From contig CATOTJ020000002.1 of NCBI GenBank assembly GCA_951813525.2, forward strand, positions 1,364,001 to 1,428,000: DNA of 64,000 nt, read 5' to 3'. Shown piece after piece: positions 50,421 to 64,000 of the stretch. This DNA comes from Thermohalobaculum sp951813525 (lineage in GTDB: Bacteria; Pseudomonadota; Alphaproteobacteria; Rhodobacterales; Rhodobacteraceae). The first letter of the stretch is position 1, and the number at the start of each line of letters is the position of its first letter. The position numbers were made by a program, and so were the translations under genes. A model generated the notes under the pieces. The model saw only the letters and a program-made list of their open reading frames with translations, ran no database searches and was not told the origin of the DNA.

Positions 50421-51008
50421 CTATTTGTCCCTGAAATCAACATGTTCCGCAAATTCCTGCATGGCGGATGCCCAGGCCGAAAGGGTCTGTTTCAATGTCA
50501 TTTCGTCCAAGCCCGGCCCCATGACGACGGCATGGTCCAGAACCAGCCTGCCGGTGTCGTCGCGCCAGGCCCGGCCGATCAGCTTTGCGCGGTTCCAGCC
50601 AGCCAGCTTTTGCGCAAGTTTGCCGCCCTCGCCCGGCGGCGACGCCCAGGCGTCCTGCCAAAGCCGCAGGGTCAAGAGGATCGACTGGCAATCGCGTCCC
50701 AGATCGCAGCCGTAGAACGAGACTTCGTAAGGCAAGCCCTGGCCATGGCCATCGTGGTCCTGCAAGCGGGCGGTGATCTGCGGATCGCGAAAGTCATCGC
50801 GCCTGACCTCGGCCGGGCCGAGGGTGCGAACGGCGTGAACGACCTGCCAGGGGTCGGGGGGGACCAGGGTATCGGCCTGCGCGGCGGGTGCGGCAGCAAG
50901 AATAGCGGCAAGGGCAAGGCCTGTCGCTTTCGCGCCCTTCTTTTTGCGGCGTGGCCCCTTGCCGATCACCGGCAAGGTTGGATTTTCAAAAGTGATCCTG
51001 GCGAACAT
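50421..51008 (-). CDS. YbjN-domain protein with N-terminal hydrophobic segment
   Basis: 195 residues. A basic stretch (GPRRKKKGAK) precedes a hydrophobic run (ATGLALAAILAAAPAAQA) that ends in a plausible signal-peptidase site. The rest (about 70-190) fits the YbjN / type III chaperone-like fold, with WNRAKLIGRAWRDDTGRLVLD and a C-terminal helix (LSAWASAMQEFAEHV). Two Cys (FYGCDLGRDC) could form a disulfide after export. Function is unknown. The long N-region before the hydrophobic run makes the start uncertain. Confidence 0.6.
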   Translation of the reverse strand: MFARITFENPTLPVIGKGPRRKKKGAKATGLALAAILAAAPAAQADTLVPPDPWQVVHAVRTLGPAEVRRDDFRDPQITARLQDHDGHGQGLPYEVSFYGCDLGRDCQSILLTLRLWQDAWASPPGEGGKLAQKLAGWNRAKLIGRAWRDDTGRLVLDHAVVMGPGLDEMTLKQTLSAWASAMQEFAEHVDFRDK

Positions 51009-51142
51009 TCGGACAATCTTAGGGAAACCGATTAACGATCGGTTAGCGATACTGCGGTGCGGAGAGGGCGCAATGTTCGCCTACGCACCCTGCCCCTTTT
51101 TCATGGCCGGGGCGGACAGTGCGTGACCGCCCGCTTGCCCGA

Positions 51143-52915
51143 TCACGGGGTTTGATCCGCCGCTGCGGCTTCAAGCACATCGGCCACGTCATTGTGGCCC
51201 TGCGCGCGTGCGGCTGCGGCCAGCGTGGAGCCATCCGGGGCCAGCACGCACGGATCCGCGCCATGGGCCAACAGCATGTCCGCCGCCCGGCGGCGCCCGT
51301 TCATGGCCGCAAACCAGAGCGGCGGCGCCCAGTCATTGGCATAGTCTTCCTGCGGGCCGGTGCGGACCGATTGGAACCGCGCATTGGCCTGTGACGGGTC
51401 TTTGGCCACGTGAGCGGCGAGATGATCGATACGGTCCATCGCGGCCGCGGCAAAGATGTCCATCGGATGTTCGGTCAACAGATCGACGGCCTGCTGATGA
51501 AAGCTGTGCATTGCATGCCCAAATGGCGGAGAGTTGTGGTCGGGATCGCGCAGCGCCGTATCCGCGCCGGCATCGATCAACGCCTGCAGGATATCGAGAT
51601 GACCTTTGTAGGCGGCGACATGCAGCGGGGTGCGCGTGCCCGCCGCGCTCAGCTCGAAGCCGAGCGCGATCATGGTTCGGACCGCTTCGATCTGGCCGTT
51701 GCCGCAGGCCTCGCGCAGCATTTCCGCCTCCTTCGCCGGGTCGGTGCCCTGATGCCCGGCGGCCAGCGCCCGCGCCGCCGCCAGATCGCCGGACATGCAG
51801 GCGGCCTGGAACTGCTCGAAGCCGCCAAGCGATTCGGCCCGCCCGCCGCGGGCCTTTATCAGGGCGGCGATCTCGGGCAGGCCGCGCATCAGGGCGACCT
51901 GATAGGGCGTGTAGCCGGCGGTATAGGTCGGGTAATAATTGTTGTCCGGACTGTCGATATCGACGCCATGGTCAATCAGCAGACGTGCGCGGTCGGCGAA
52001 CCCCCAGCGCAGGGCGACGATCAACTGAAAATGCATGGTGCGATGGTCGTCGGGATTTCGATCTTCTTGCTCGGTCAGCCACCAGTCGCTGGGATCACTG
52101 TCTTTCAGGCCATATTCCAGCATCAGTTCCAGATGGGTGCTGTCGGGGCTGAAACAGCGGTTATAGGCGCCTTGGCTGTCGTTTGGATTGGCGCCTGCGT
52201 TCAACAACGCGCGCGCGAACGGAACCATTTCGGGGTGCGGCGGCTGCCGGGCAGGCCCGCCTTCACCATCGCCGAAAACGCCCGTCAGAACGGCAAAGCG
52301 ATAGGTGCCGCCCCACATATAGTGGGCGTTGGGATCGGCCCCGGCCTGGATCAGCGCCCGGCCCGCAGGCCAGGTCGAGCGGCCCGGCACCCGCGCATAG
52401 GCCGCATACATCAACGGCGTCCACTGGAACGGCCCGCCCTTGGCATCGACTGCGCCAGGATCGCGAGCCCCGGGATCGCTGCCCAGGATCGCGCGCACCG
52501 CGTCTTCGTCGCCAGCCGCCGCGGCGGTGTGCAGGGAATAGCGGGCAATATCGGGATGCGCGGCCAGCAAGGCCGCCGCGGTTTCGAAATCGTCTGGGCC
52601 GCGGTCCGGGTCGGGGCCGTAATGCATGCATGCCAGATCGAGGAACCGGTTCGCGCGCTGCTCGGCCGTTTCCTCCTGCCCGGCGCGGGCGCCTGTTTCC
52701 ACATGGCGCTTGAGGCTGGTCCAGCTTGAGAAACCGTAGTCCCGGGCGATCACCAACTGCGCTTGTTGCAGCGTGATTTTACCGGGATCGCCAAAATACG
52801 GGCCGACCGTAGCAATGGCGTCCTGGCCGCTGGCATGCGCGTGTTTGAGAAGCGTCTTGGCCTGCTTGCGCAGGTTTTCCAGTGACGCCGAGACAGGAAG
52901 TTTGCGGATCGACAT
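51143..52915 (-). CDS. Ankyrin-repeat protein
   Basis: 590 residues with a perfect AAAGGAGGT site before the start. The N-terminal ~75 residues (SLENLRKQAKTLLKHA, then ITLQQAQLVIARDYGFSSW) are the helical head seen on many bacterial ankyrin proteins. Ankyrin repeats follow in two blocks, about 115-330 and 400-585, for example TPLHVAAYKGHLDILQALID and DWAPPLWFAAMNGRRRAAD. There is no signal peptide or membrane helix, so it is cytoplasmic and probably a protein-interaction scaffold. The partner is not evident. Confidence 0.88.
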   Translation of the reverse strand: MSIRKLPVSASLENLRKQAKTLLKHAHASGQDAIATVGPYFGDPGKITLQQAQLVIARDYGFSSWTSLKRHVETGARAGQEETAEQRANRFLDLACMHYGPDPDRGPDDFETAAALLAAHPDIARYSLHTAAAAGDEDAVRAILGSDPGARDPGAVDAKGGPFQWTPLMYAAYARVPGRSTWPAGRALIQAGADPNAHYMWGGTYRFAVLTGVFGDGEGGPARQPPHPEMVPFARALLNAGANPNDSQGAYNRCFSPDSTHLELMLEYGLKDSDPSDWWLTEQEDRNPDDHRTMHFQLIVALRWGFADRARLLIDHGVDIDSPDNNYYPTYTAGYTPYQVALMRGLPEIAALIKARGGRAESLGGFEQFQAACMSGDLAAARALAAGHQGTDPAKEAEMLREACGNGQIEAVRTMIALGFELSAAGTRTPLHVAAYKGHLDILQALIDAGADTALRDPDHNSPPFGHAMHSFHQQAVDLLTEHPMDIFAAAAMDRIDHLAAHVAKDPSQANARFQSVRTGPQEDYANDWAPPLWFAAMNGRRRAADMLLAHGADPCVLAPDGSTLAAAARAQGHNDVADVLEAAAADQTP

Positions 52916-53284
52916 ATCGACCTCCTTTCAAACCGTCCGGTATCCGCGCCCACGGACCTGAAAGAAGGTTCGTTATGGGGTCGTGCTGGTCTGGCAAATG
53001 GGCTTGGCCCTTCCCGCGGATCAGAGGCACCTTGCCGGGCGCCTGCGCGAAGATAGCAGCTGGCGCCAGGTTGGTGAAGAGGGCGGACGGGTTCAGGAGA
53101 AGTCGGGCGGCGCAACAGGATTGCAGACGGCCGGCGCCGCGGGAAAGTTCCAGTTGATCTGAGACCCGATTCTCTTCCGCCGGTCAGTAGAATTCATCGA
53201 TCGTTGCTCATAAAGTATGGGCAACGGATAAAATTGGCCCGGCAAATTACCCGGCGCCGAACTTATCTACTTCAACTGTTTAAG
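52916..53284. other. Intergenic region upstream of the ankyrin gene
   Basis: About 370 bp without a supported gene. The right part (from ~53160) is visibly more AT-rich than the flanks, a composition that continues through the two small genes to ~54060. No repeat or clear promoter was recognised. Confidence 0.5.
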
Positions 53285-53569
53285 TCATTTAGAATCGACG
53301 ATCTGCCAACTGCAATACATCTCGTCATCACGATTTCCGCGGCGAACGAACGTCGCTTTTACCTTACTCGAGGCGGTTTTTTCGAGATGTGAAAGAACAT
53401 CGACGACCTCTTTACCGCCATCATCGGTTATTCCCCTAAATCCCTTAAGCCCCTCCAGCGCACCGGTCTTCTTAAGGAATGCCTGCGGATCTTTGGCAAG
53501 CTCTTTAAAGTGCTCGGGACCCACCTGTACAGCGCGGTCAAAGATCTCAATTCCCTTGCTCGATTTCAT
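53285..53569 (-). CDS. Small cytoplasmic protein of unknown function
   Basis: 94 residues with GGGAGA upstream of the ATG. The sequence is mixed alpha/beta and charged (FKELAKDPQAFLKKTGALEG, VKATFVRRGNRDDEMYCSW), with no signal peptide. No family was recognised. It lies 21 bp after the small ORF at 53591-53851 on the same strand, within an AT-richer patch, which suggests a two-gene acquired unit. Confidence 0.5.
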   Translation of the reverse strand: MKSSKGIEIFDRAVQVGPEHFKELAKDPQAFLKKTGALEGLKGFRGITDDGGKEVVDVLSHLEKTASSKVKATFVRRGNRDDEMYCSWQIVDSK

Positions 53570-53590
53570 TTGCGGTTCTCCCGATCTGAT

Positions 53591-53851
53591 TTATCCGTCA
53601 AAATGCGAGGGCTTGTATATATACAGCAGTAATCTAGGGTTATTTCCAGCGATACGTCCGAAGTAGACCTGAGAAATTATACTTTCTCCAGATCCGAAAT
53701 TCACCAGAGACACCGAACGGACTGAGCCAGACAAGGGAGTCCGGGTACTCGAAATGGTCCGCACTCCTGCCGTTTGACCCTTTTGACTGAGCTTGTGAAG
53801 CTTCGCGGCAATATGGCTTATGAAACCACCGGATGTCTGTTTCGAGCCCAT
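53591..53851 (-). CDS. Possible small protein upstream of the 94-residue gene
   Basis: 86 residues from the ATG at 53851 (MGSKQTSGGFISHIAAKL). It is Ser/Gly/Thr-rich with a basic N-terminal helix and a C-terminal aromatic stretch (PRLLLYIYKPSHFDG). The ribosome site is weak. The only support is adjacency and co-orientation with the next gene; an upstream ATG at 53890 would add 13 residues. It may be spurious. Confidence 0.35.
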   Translation of the reverse strand: MGSKQTSGGFISHIAAKLHKLSQKGQTAGVRTISSTRTPLSGSVRSVSLVNFGSGESIISQVYFGRIAGNNPRLLLYIYKPSHFDG

Positions 53852-54044
53852 ACTCTCATTGGAAGCATCACGATGAGCTGGAAATCTCAAGGGAAGAGCG
53901 GACGTTCGTCTGCATTGGACTACGCGGTTTTCTGCGCGATTGAAGACCTAGCGAGGCACTTGCTCCTAGTCCGCTTGGAAGAGTGTGCGGACCTTCATCC
54001 GACGCTGTCATTCTTCGCAATGACACCCCGTCCGACGGCAATCT

Positions 54045-55358
54045 CTAAAGATCTCTCCCTGGGGACGAAGTATCTTTCAATCGGGTCACCCGCATAACGT
54101 CTACGGGCGTCTGAATTCCTTTTAATAGGAGTTCGCCTCCAGCATCAGCTTCGACTGCTTCCTCTACGGCCCTAAAGGCACGTGGGCTAATCAAGATCTC
54201 GCCGTCGTCGGCGTGGTCACATAGCCGTGCCGCAAGGTTCACCGCAGTGCCGCTGGCGGTGTAGTCGTAGCGACCCTCAGATCCGACCATACCGACGGTC
54301 GCATAACCAAGTGAAATGCCAACGCCGAAACCAAGCCGGTGACCCAGTTTGCGCCACTCAGCACAGAGTTCACCCATGCGTGCCCGCATTGCCACTCCGA
54401 GTTTGACGGCTTCACCGGCAGGATCGTCGCAGGGCAGTGGATCGTTAAAAATCACCATTATTCCGTCACCGGAACGCGTATCAACACCGGCCCCGTGGTC
54501 ACGTATCAGTCGCCCCATCTCTTCGTGATACGTCTGCAGAACCTCGATCGTCTCTTCCGGCTCGGCGGTTTCACAAAATGCAGTGAAGCCCCGGATATCG
54601 CAGAACAGAGTCGCGATCAGCGCACGGTGGGACGACAACATCTTCTCGTCACCCGAGGTGACCACCGCATCGGCCACGGCAGGTGAAAGGAACCGTTTTA
54701 GCCGCCCCATCCGTTCGATCTCGCCGACCTGTTCTTCGACCATGTAACCCAATTCGGCATTCAGTGTTTCCAACGCCTTGAACTGCCGCACATTTTCGAT
54801 GGCGATCGCTGCCTGATCCGCAAAGGTCTTCAGAAGCTCGACATGCCGGGTGTCGAAGGGCCGGACCTCTCCGCGGTAGACAGCGATGGTTCCGACACAA
54901 CCCTCTCCGACGACCATCGGGACGATCAGCAGGCTGTGGGTCTCGCCCGCGTCACTTGCAGAGCGGCCCCAATAGCTTTGCTGCAGGTGATCGGCGTATG
55001 CGGCCAGGTCCGGAAGGTTGAGTACCTGCTTTTCGATCATCGTTCGTGCATGCAGGCTTTGGTCGGGATCGAGCGGCGGAGGATGCTCGCGATACATCTC
55101 GATCATCGCGTCGTTGAGCCCCCGCTCGGCTATCAGCTGCAGGTGCGTGCCGCCAACCGGCAGGCGCATGATCCCGGCACTGCCCGCATCGCAGAGTCGC
55201 AGCGCATTCTCAACGATAACGTCGAAAACCGGCGCTTCGTCATCCCGGCTTTGGTTGATGACCTGCAGGATCTCCCGTGTCGCCGCCTCGCGTTCCAGCG
55301 CGTTGTCACGCTCAGTACGGAGGCTGTCCAGGTCACCTGCTTTTGATTGTTCGCTCAA
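54045..55358 (-). CDS. GAF-domain class III adenylate/guanylate cyclase
   Basis: 437 residues. A coiled start is followed by a GAF domain (about 40-195, with HSLLIVPMVVGEGCVGTIAVY and FADQAAIAIENVRQF), a short helical linker (MVEEQVGEIERMGRLKRFL), and the cyclase domain (about 240-420). The two metal-binding Asp are in LFCDIRGFT and SGDGIMVIFND, and the transition-state Asn/Arg are in TASGTAVNLAARL. It is thus probably an active soluble cyclase responding to a small ligand. cAMP is the likelier product, but specificity was not resolved. Confidence 0.9.
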   Translation of the reverse strand: MSEQSKAGDLDSLRTERDNALEREAATREILQVINQSRDDEAPVFDVIVENALRLCDAGSAGIMRLPVGGTHLQLIAERGLNDAMIEMYREHPPPLDPDQSLHARTMIEKQVLNLPDLAAYADHLQQSYWGRSASDAGETHSLLIVPMVVGEGCVGTIAVYRGEVRPFDTRHVELLKTFADQAAIAIENVRQFKALETLNAELGYMVEEQVGEIERMGRLKRFLSPAVADAVVTSGDEKMLSSHRALIATLFCDIRGFTAFCETAEPEETIEVLQTYHEEMGRLIRDHGAGVDTRSGDGIMVIFNDPLPCDDPAGEAVKLGVAMRARMGELCAEWRKLGHRLGFGVGISLGYATVGMVGSEGRYDYTASGTAVNLAARLCDHADDGEILISPRAFRAVEEAVEADAGGELLLKGIQTPVDVMRVTRLKDTSSPGRDL

Positions 55359-55807
55359 ATTACCGACCCCCTGAAAGCTGGTTGATGTCAGAATACATGG
55401 ATTGACTTTGCGAGGCCACGACAGTTGAAACGTGCAATGGCCGAAGTGCTTTCAGATTGTTAGCATGTCCCGACATCACGTCTACGTTTGGGTCACGAAC
55501 CGACTTTGCCGTTCATGGGTGCGCCGACAGGAAGTGGCGCACCATTCCAGTAGGCCCAACGGCAGCTTTCAGGATTAGATCGTGAATCGATCACTTTGCG
55601 CGAACGGCAGCTCCGTCCCCAAACCGGTAAAGGTCGGCTTCGAGACTGATGTGCCAAATTCTGCATATGGTCTGAGCGCCTGTTCTTGCCTTGATGCTTG
55701 ATCAAAACGCAGGCCGGTAAAAATTTGTTGCGGAGACCTGATTCTCGCCGGAAACGTCGATGTCTTGGCGGAGAGGTGGCCAACGCTCGGCTGGAAACTG
55801 CACTTGG
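55359..55807. other. Long non-coding gap between the two cyclase genes
   Basis: About 450 bp. Frames present have no ribosome sites or family likeness. It contains imperfect inverted segments such as GGTGCGCC/GGCGCACC around 55528-55549, but no identified RNA gene. Confidence 0.45.
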
Positions 55808-56767
55808 CTACCAACCCAAGCGCAACAGCGTGTGGGAGCCTTCAAACCCTCGCAGTTCAATGTTCACTGGGTCAGTGTATGTGAAATCAGGCCGTGAACC
55901 GGCCATGAGACTGGTCGCTTCCGAGATGCGGATTTCGCCGGGTGACGCCGCGCTTGCAATACGGGCCGCCTTGTTGACGACGGACCCGAAGAAGTCGTCC
56001 TTGGTTTGAATGGTTTCGCCGCTGTGAACGCCAATTCGCAACTGCAGCGGTCGCTCTCTGGTGGTTGCGGCGTTCTCTCTTTGAATTTGTTGAGCAACTT
56101 CCAGGGCTGCGTGTGATGTCGAGTAAGTCGACATTGTCCCATCACCCAGGGACTTGATCAGTCGACCGCCTGCGTCTGTTACGAATTTTTCGACCATGGC
56201 GATATGGTTCCGCACAATTGAAACCCAAAGCGCGTCCCCCATCGCGTTGGCCAACGCCGTGGAATTGACGATATCGCTGAACATGACCGTTGCCATGCCT
56301 TCGTGTTGATCCGGCGTGAAATTTTCACGCGCTGATTGGATCAACGAGTCCAGGGCCGTTTGCTCAATTGCCATTTTTTCAATGTTTGGAAATCCGTTTG
56401 AGCTGTGTATTTGGACGATCCGCCACATGCCGTCCTCGAGCACGAGCACGAACGTAAAGCGGCACGGAACCAGTTTGCCGTTGCTGTGAAAGCGTAGGTT
56501 TGCAAGGCAATGGGCCCATCCGACGTTTCCACATTCAAAGGCATTCAGGCTTGTTTCTTCCCAGTCGAATTCCGGGATTTCCCTGGCATGCGCGCCAAAA
56601 CCGTCGCGCAAAGCCCGCCCGCCCCAGGTCTCGCCTTCGGCACTGCCTTGGTAGAGGAGGTGCTGGGACGTGGACAACATGTTGGTGAGTGTGCGTGCCT
56701 CCTTGCGCCGCATCGCTTCGTTCCAACGGCGCACAACCGAGACAAGTTCGGGGGAAGGGACGACCAT
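55808..56767 (-). CDS. Class III cyclase with SnoaL/NTF2-like N-terminal domain
   Basis: 319 residues from the ATG at 56767 (MVVPSPELVSVVRRWNEAM); the longer frame upstream adds residues without family likeness. The N-terminal ~130 residues look like a SnoaL-like cone (ARTLTNMLSTSQHLLYQGS, RFTFVLVLEDGMWRIVQIHS). The cyclase domain (about 150-310) has metal Asp in TVMFSDIVNST and KSLGDGTMS, and the Asn/Arg in GSVVNKAARIAS. It probably makes cAMP in response to a small ligand held by the N-domain; the ligand is unknown. Confidence 0.88.
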   Translation of the reverse strand: MVVPSPELVSVVRRWNEAMRRKEARTLTNMLSTSQHLLYQGSAEGETWGGRALRDGFGAHAREIPEFDWEETSLNAFECGNVGWAHCLANLRFHSNGKLVPCRFTFVLVLEDGMWRIVQIHSSNGFPNIEKMAIEQTALDSLIQSARENFTPDQHEGMATVMFSDIVNSTALANAMGDALWVSIVRNHIAMVEKFVTDAGGRLIKSLGDGTMSTYSTSHAALEVAQQIQRENAATTRERPLQLRIGVHSGETIQTKDDFFGSVVNKAARIASAASPGEIRISEATSLMAGSRPDFTYTDPVNIELRGFEGSHTLLRLGW

Positions 56768-57097
56768 GTCAGTTTTTCCATCCAAGCGCAGCGTTGGTAA
56801 CACAATCGGACTGTAACGAACATCAGACAGGCGGAAACTCGGCAAAGATGGTGCAAGGGCTTGCCTGGCTCTCCATCGTTTATTGCAGCACCAGGCAGGG
56901 CATATGTGAAGCTGGGATTTGCCGGTCAAAAGTCGGCTGAATCGTGAATGGTCGTCAAAATGAGACGGCGGCTGCCTCTTAGTTCTTCCGATAGCGGCCA
57001 TTCGGATTCAAATGTCCAATGGATGCATTGTCCCGGCCGCCGACACGTTAGGCCGCGCACGCAAAGGGTCGGGGCCAACCGGTTTTGTTGAGCAACG
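56768..57097. other. Gap between the cyclase gene and the rpoC terminator
   Basis: About 330 bp. No supported gene, and no clear promoter consensus for the cyclase. The frame of the cyclase stays open through part of it but reads unlike coding sequence. Confidence 0.4.
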
Positions 57098-57133
57098 GAA
57101 AAAAGAAAAGGCCCCGGGTTTGCGCCCGGGGCC
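57098..57133 (-). terminator. Intrinsic terminator after rpoC
   Basis: On the minus strand a perfect 9-bp stem, GGCCCCGGG/CCCGGGGCC, with a 6-nt loop is followed by TTTTCTTTTTT. It ends the rpoBC transcript and insulates it from the accessory segment. Confidence 0.97.
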
Positions 57134-57160
57134 CTTCTGTTTCGTGCGGCTTTGACGTTG

Positions 57161-61402
<4,242 letters not shown>

Positions 61403-61444
61403 ATCAGGTCTCCATCATCCCCCGGGAAAGGGTGAGCCCCGGCG

Positions 61445-61470
61445 GGGCCGCGAAGGGGGTGTCGCGGCCC
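61445..61470. other. Hairpin between rpoB and rpoC
   Basis: A 9-bp stem, GGGCCGCGA/TCGCGGCCC, with an 8-nt loop lies in the 81-bp rpoB-rpoC gap. There is no T-run, so it is more likely a processing or stability element than a terminator. Confidence 0.5.
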
Positions 61471-61483
61471 GGGGCGCCGGGGA

Positions 61484-64000
<2,517 letters not shown>

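Noticed and set aside
53774..54097. A 107-residue + strand frame upstream of the GAF cyclase stop
   Set aside because: No ribosome site or recognisable motif; it overlaps the better-supported minus-strand small ORF and the end of the cyclase gene.

Overview
The window looks like a chromosomal segment of a GC-rich alphaproteobacterium, most likely Rhodobacterales. The spc operon order (secY-adk-rpsM-rpsK-rpoA-rplQ), the XdhC/MoxR/vWA molybdoenzyme-maturation genes, the DUF6165 and YbjN-type proteins and the GTAGGGTGCGC-type intergenic palindromes fit that placement. The assignment is by family recognition only. No rRNA, tRNA or CRISPR array was seen.

Layout. (1) 1-5.8 kb: tail of a radical SAM gene, a histone-deacetylase-like enzyme, a one-pass membrane protein, and a MocA-type nucleotidyltransferase fusion behind an xdhC/coxF gene. 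(2) 6.0-7.2 kb: an IS630-family element. (3) 7.3-9.5 kb: coxE-like vWA and coxD-like MoxR ATPase genes, which together with xdhC form a cox/xdh maturation cluster split by the IS. (4) 9.6-13.4 kb: a small secreted protein, MgtE, and a TPR-glycosyltransferase with DUF6165. (5) 13.5-21.8 kb: a compact bacterial microcompartment (BMC) locus. It has one hexamer (BMC-H), one tandem-domain trimer (BMC-T) and one pentamer (BMC-P) gene, a CoA-acylating aldehyde dehydrogenase, a malate-dehydrogenase-like enzyme with an EutQ-like N-terminal extension, an opine-dehydrogenase-like protein, a RidA-like protein, a PuuA-like glutamine-synthetase-family ligase, and a divergent MSOX/PuuB-like flavoenzyme. (6) 21.9-26.0 kb: a large MscS-type channel and two crotonase paralogues. 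(7) 26.1-27.3 kb: a second IS630 copy of the same 1159 bp length and with identical recognisable ORFs, in opposite orientation, so the two copies bracket 18.9 kb including the BMC. (8) 27.4-31.0 kb: tandem Lin0512-family genes and a rarA-crcB-rluC operon. (9) 31.2-50.4 kb: the str-S10-spc-alpha ribosomal supercluster on the minus strand. (10) 50.4-57.1 kb: an interposed segment with YbjN, ankyrin, small unknown and two class III nucleotidyl cyclase genes. (11) 57.1-64 kb: rpoC and the 3' two-thirds of rpoB, running off the right edge.

How the parts may work together. The central object is the BMC locus. The PuuA-like ligase and the PuuB/MSOX-like oxidase face each other across a 107-bp region that carries a GTATAC-centred palindrome, probably a GntR-type operator, overlapping both predicted -10 boxes. 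A plausible scheme is gamma-glutamylation and oxidation of an amine or amino-alcohol. The resulting aldehyde would be sequestered in the shell and converted to an acyl-CoA by the aldehyde dehydrogenase, with NADH recycled inside by the malate-dehydrogenase-like enzyme. This is inference: the substrate is unknown, and no phosphotransacylase, transporter or regulator gene is visible. The ribosomal and RNA-polymerase genes are ordinary, except for an Ala/Glu-rich tail on L3 and dispersed palindromes sitting at stop codons.
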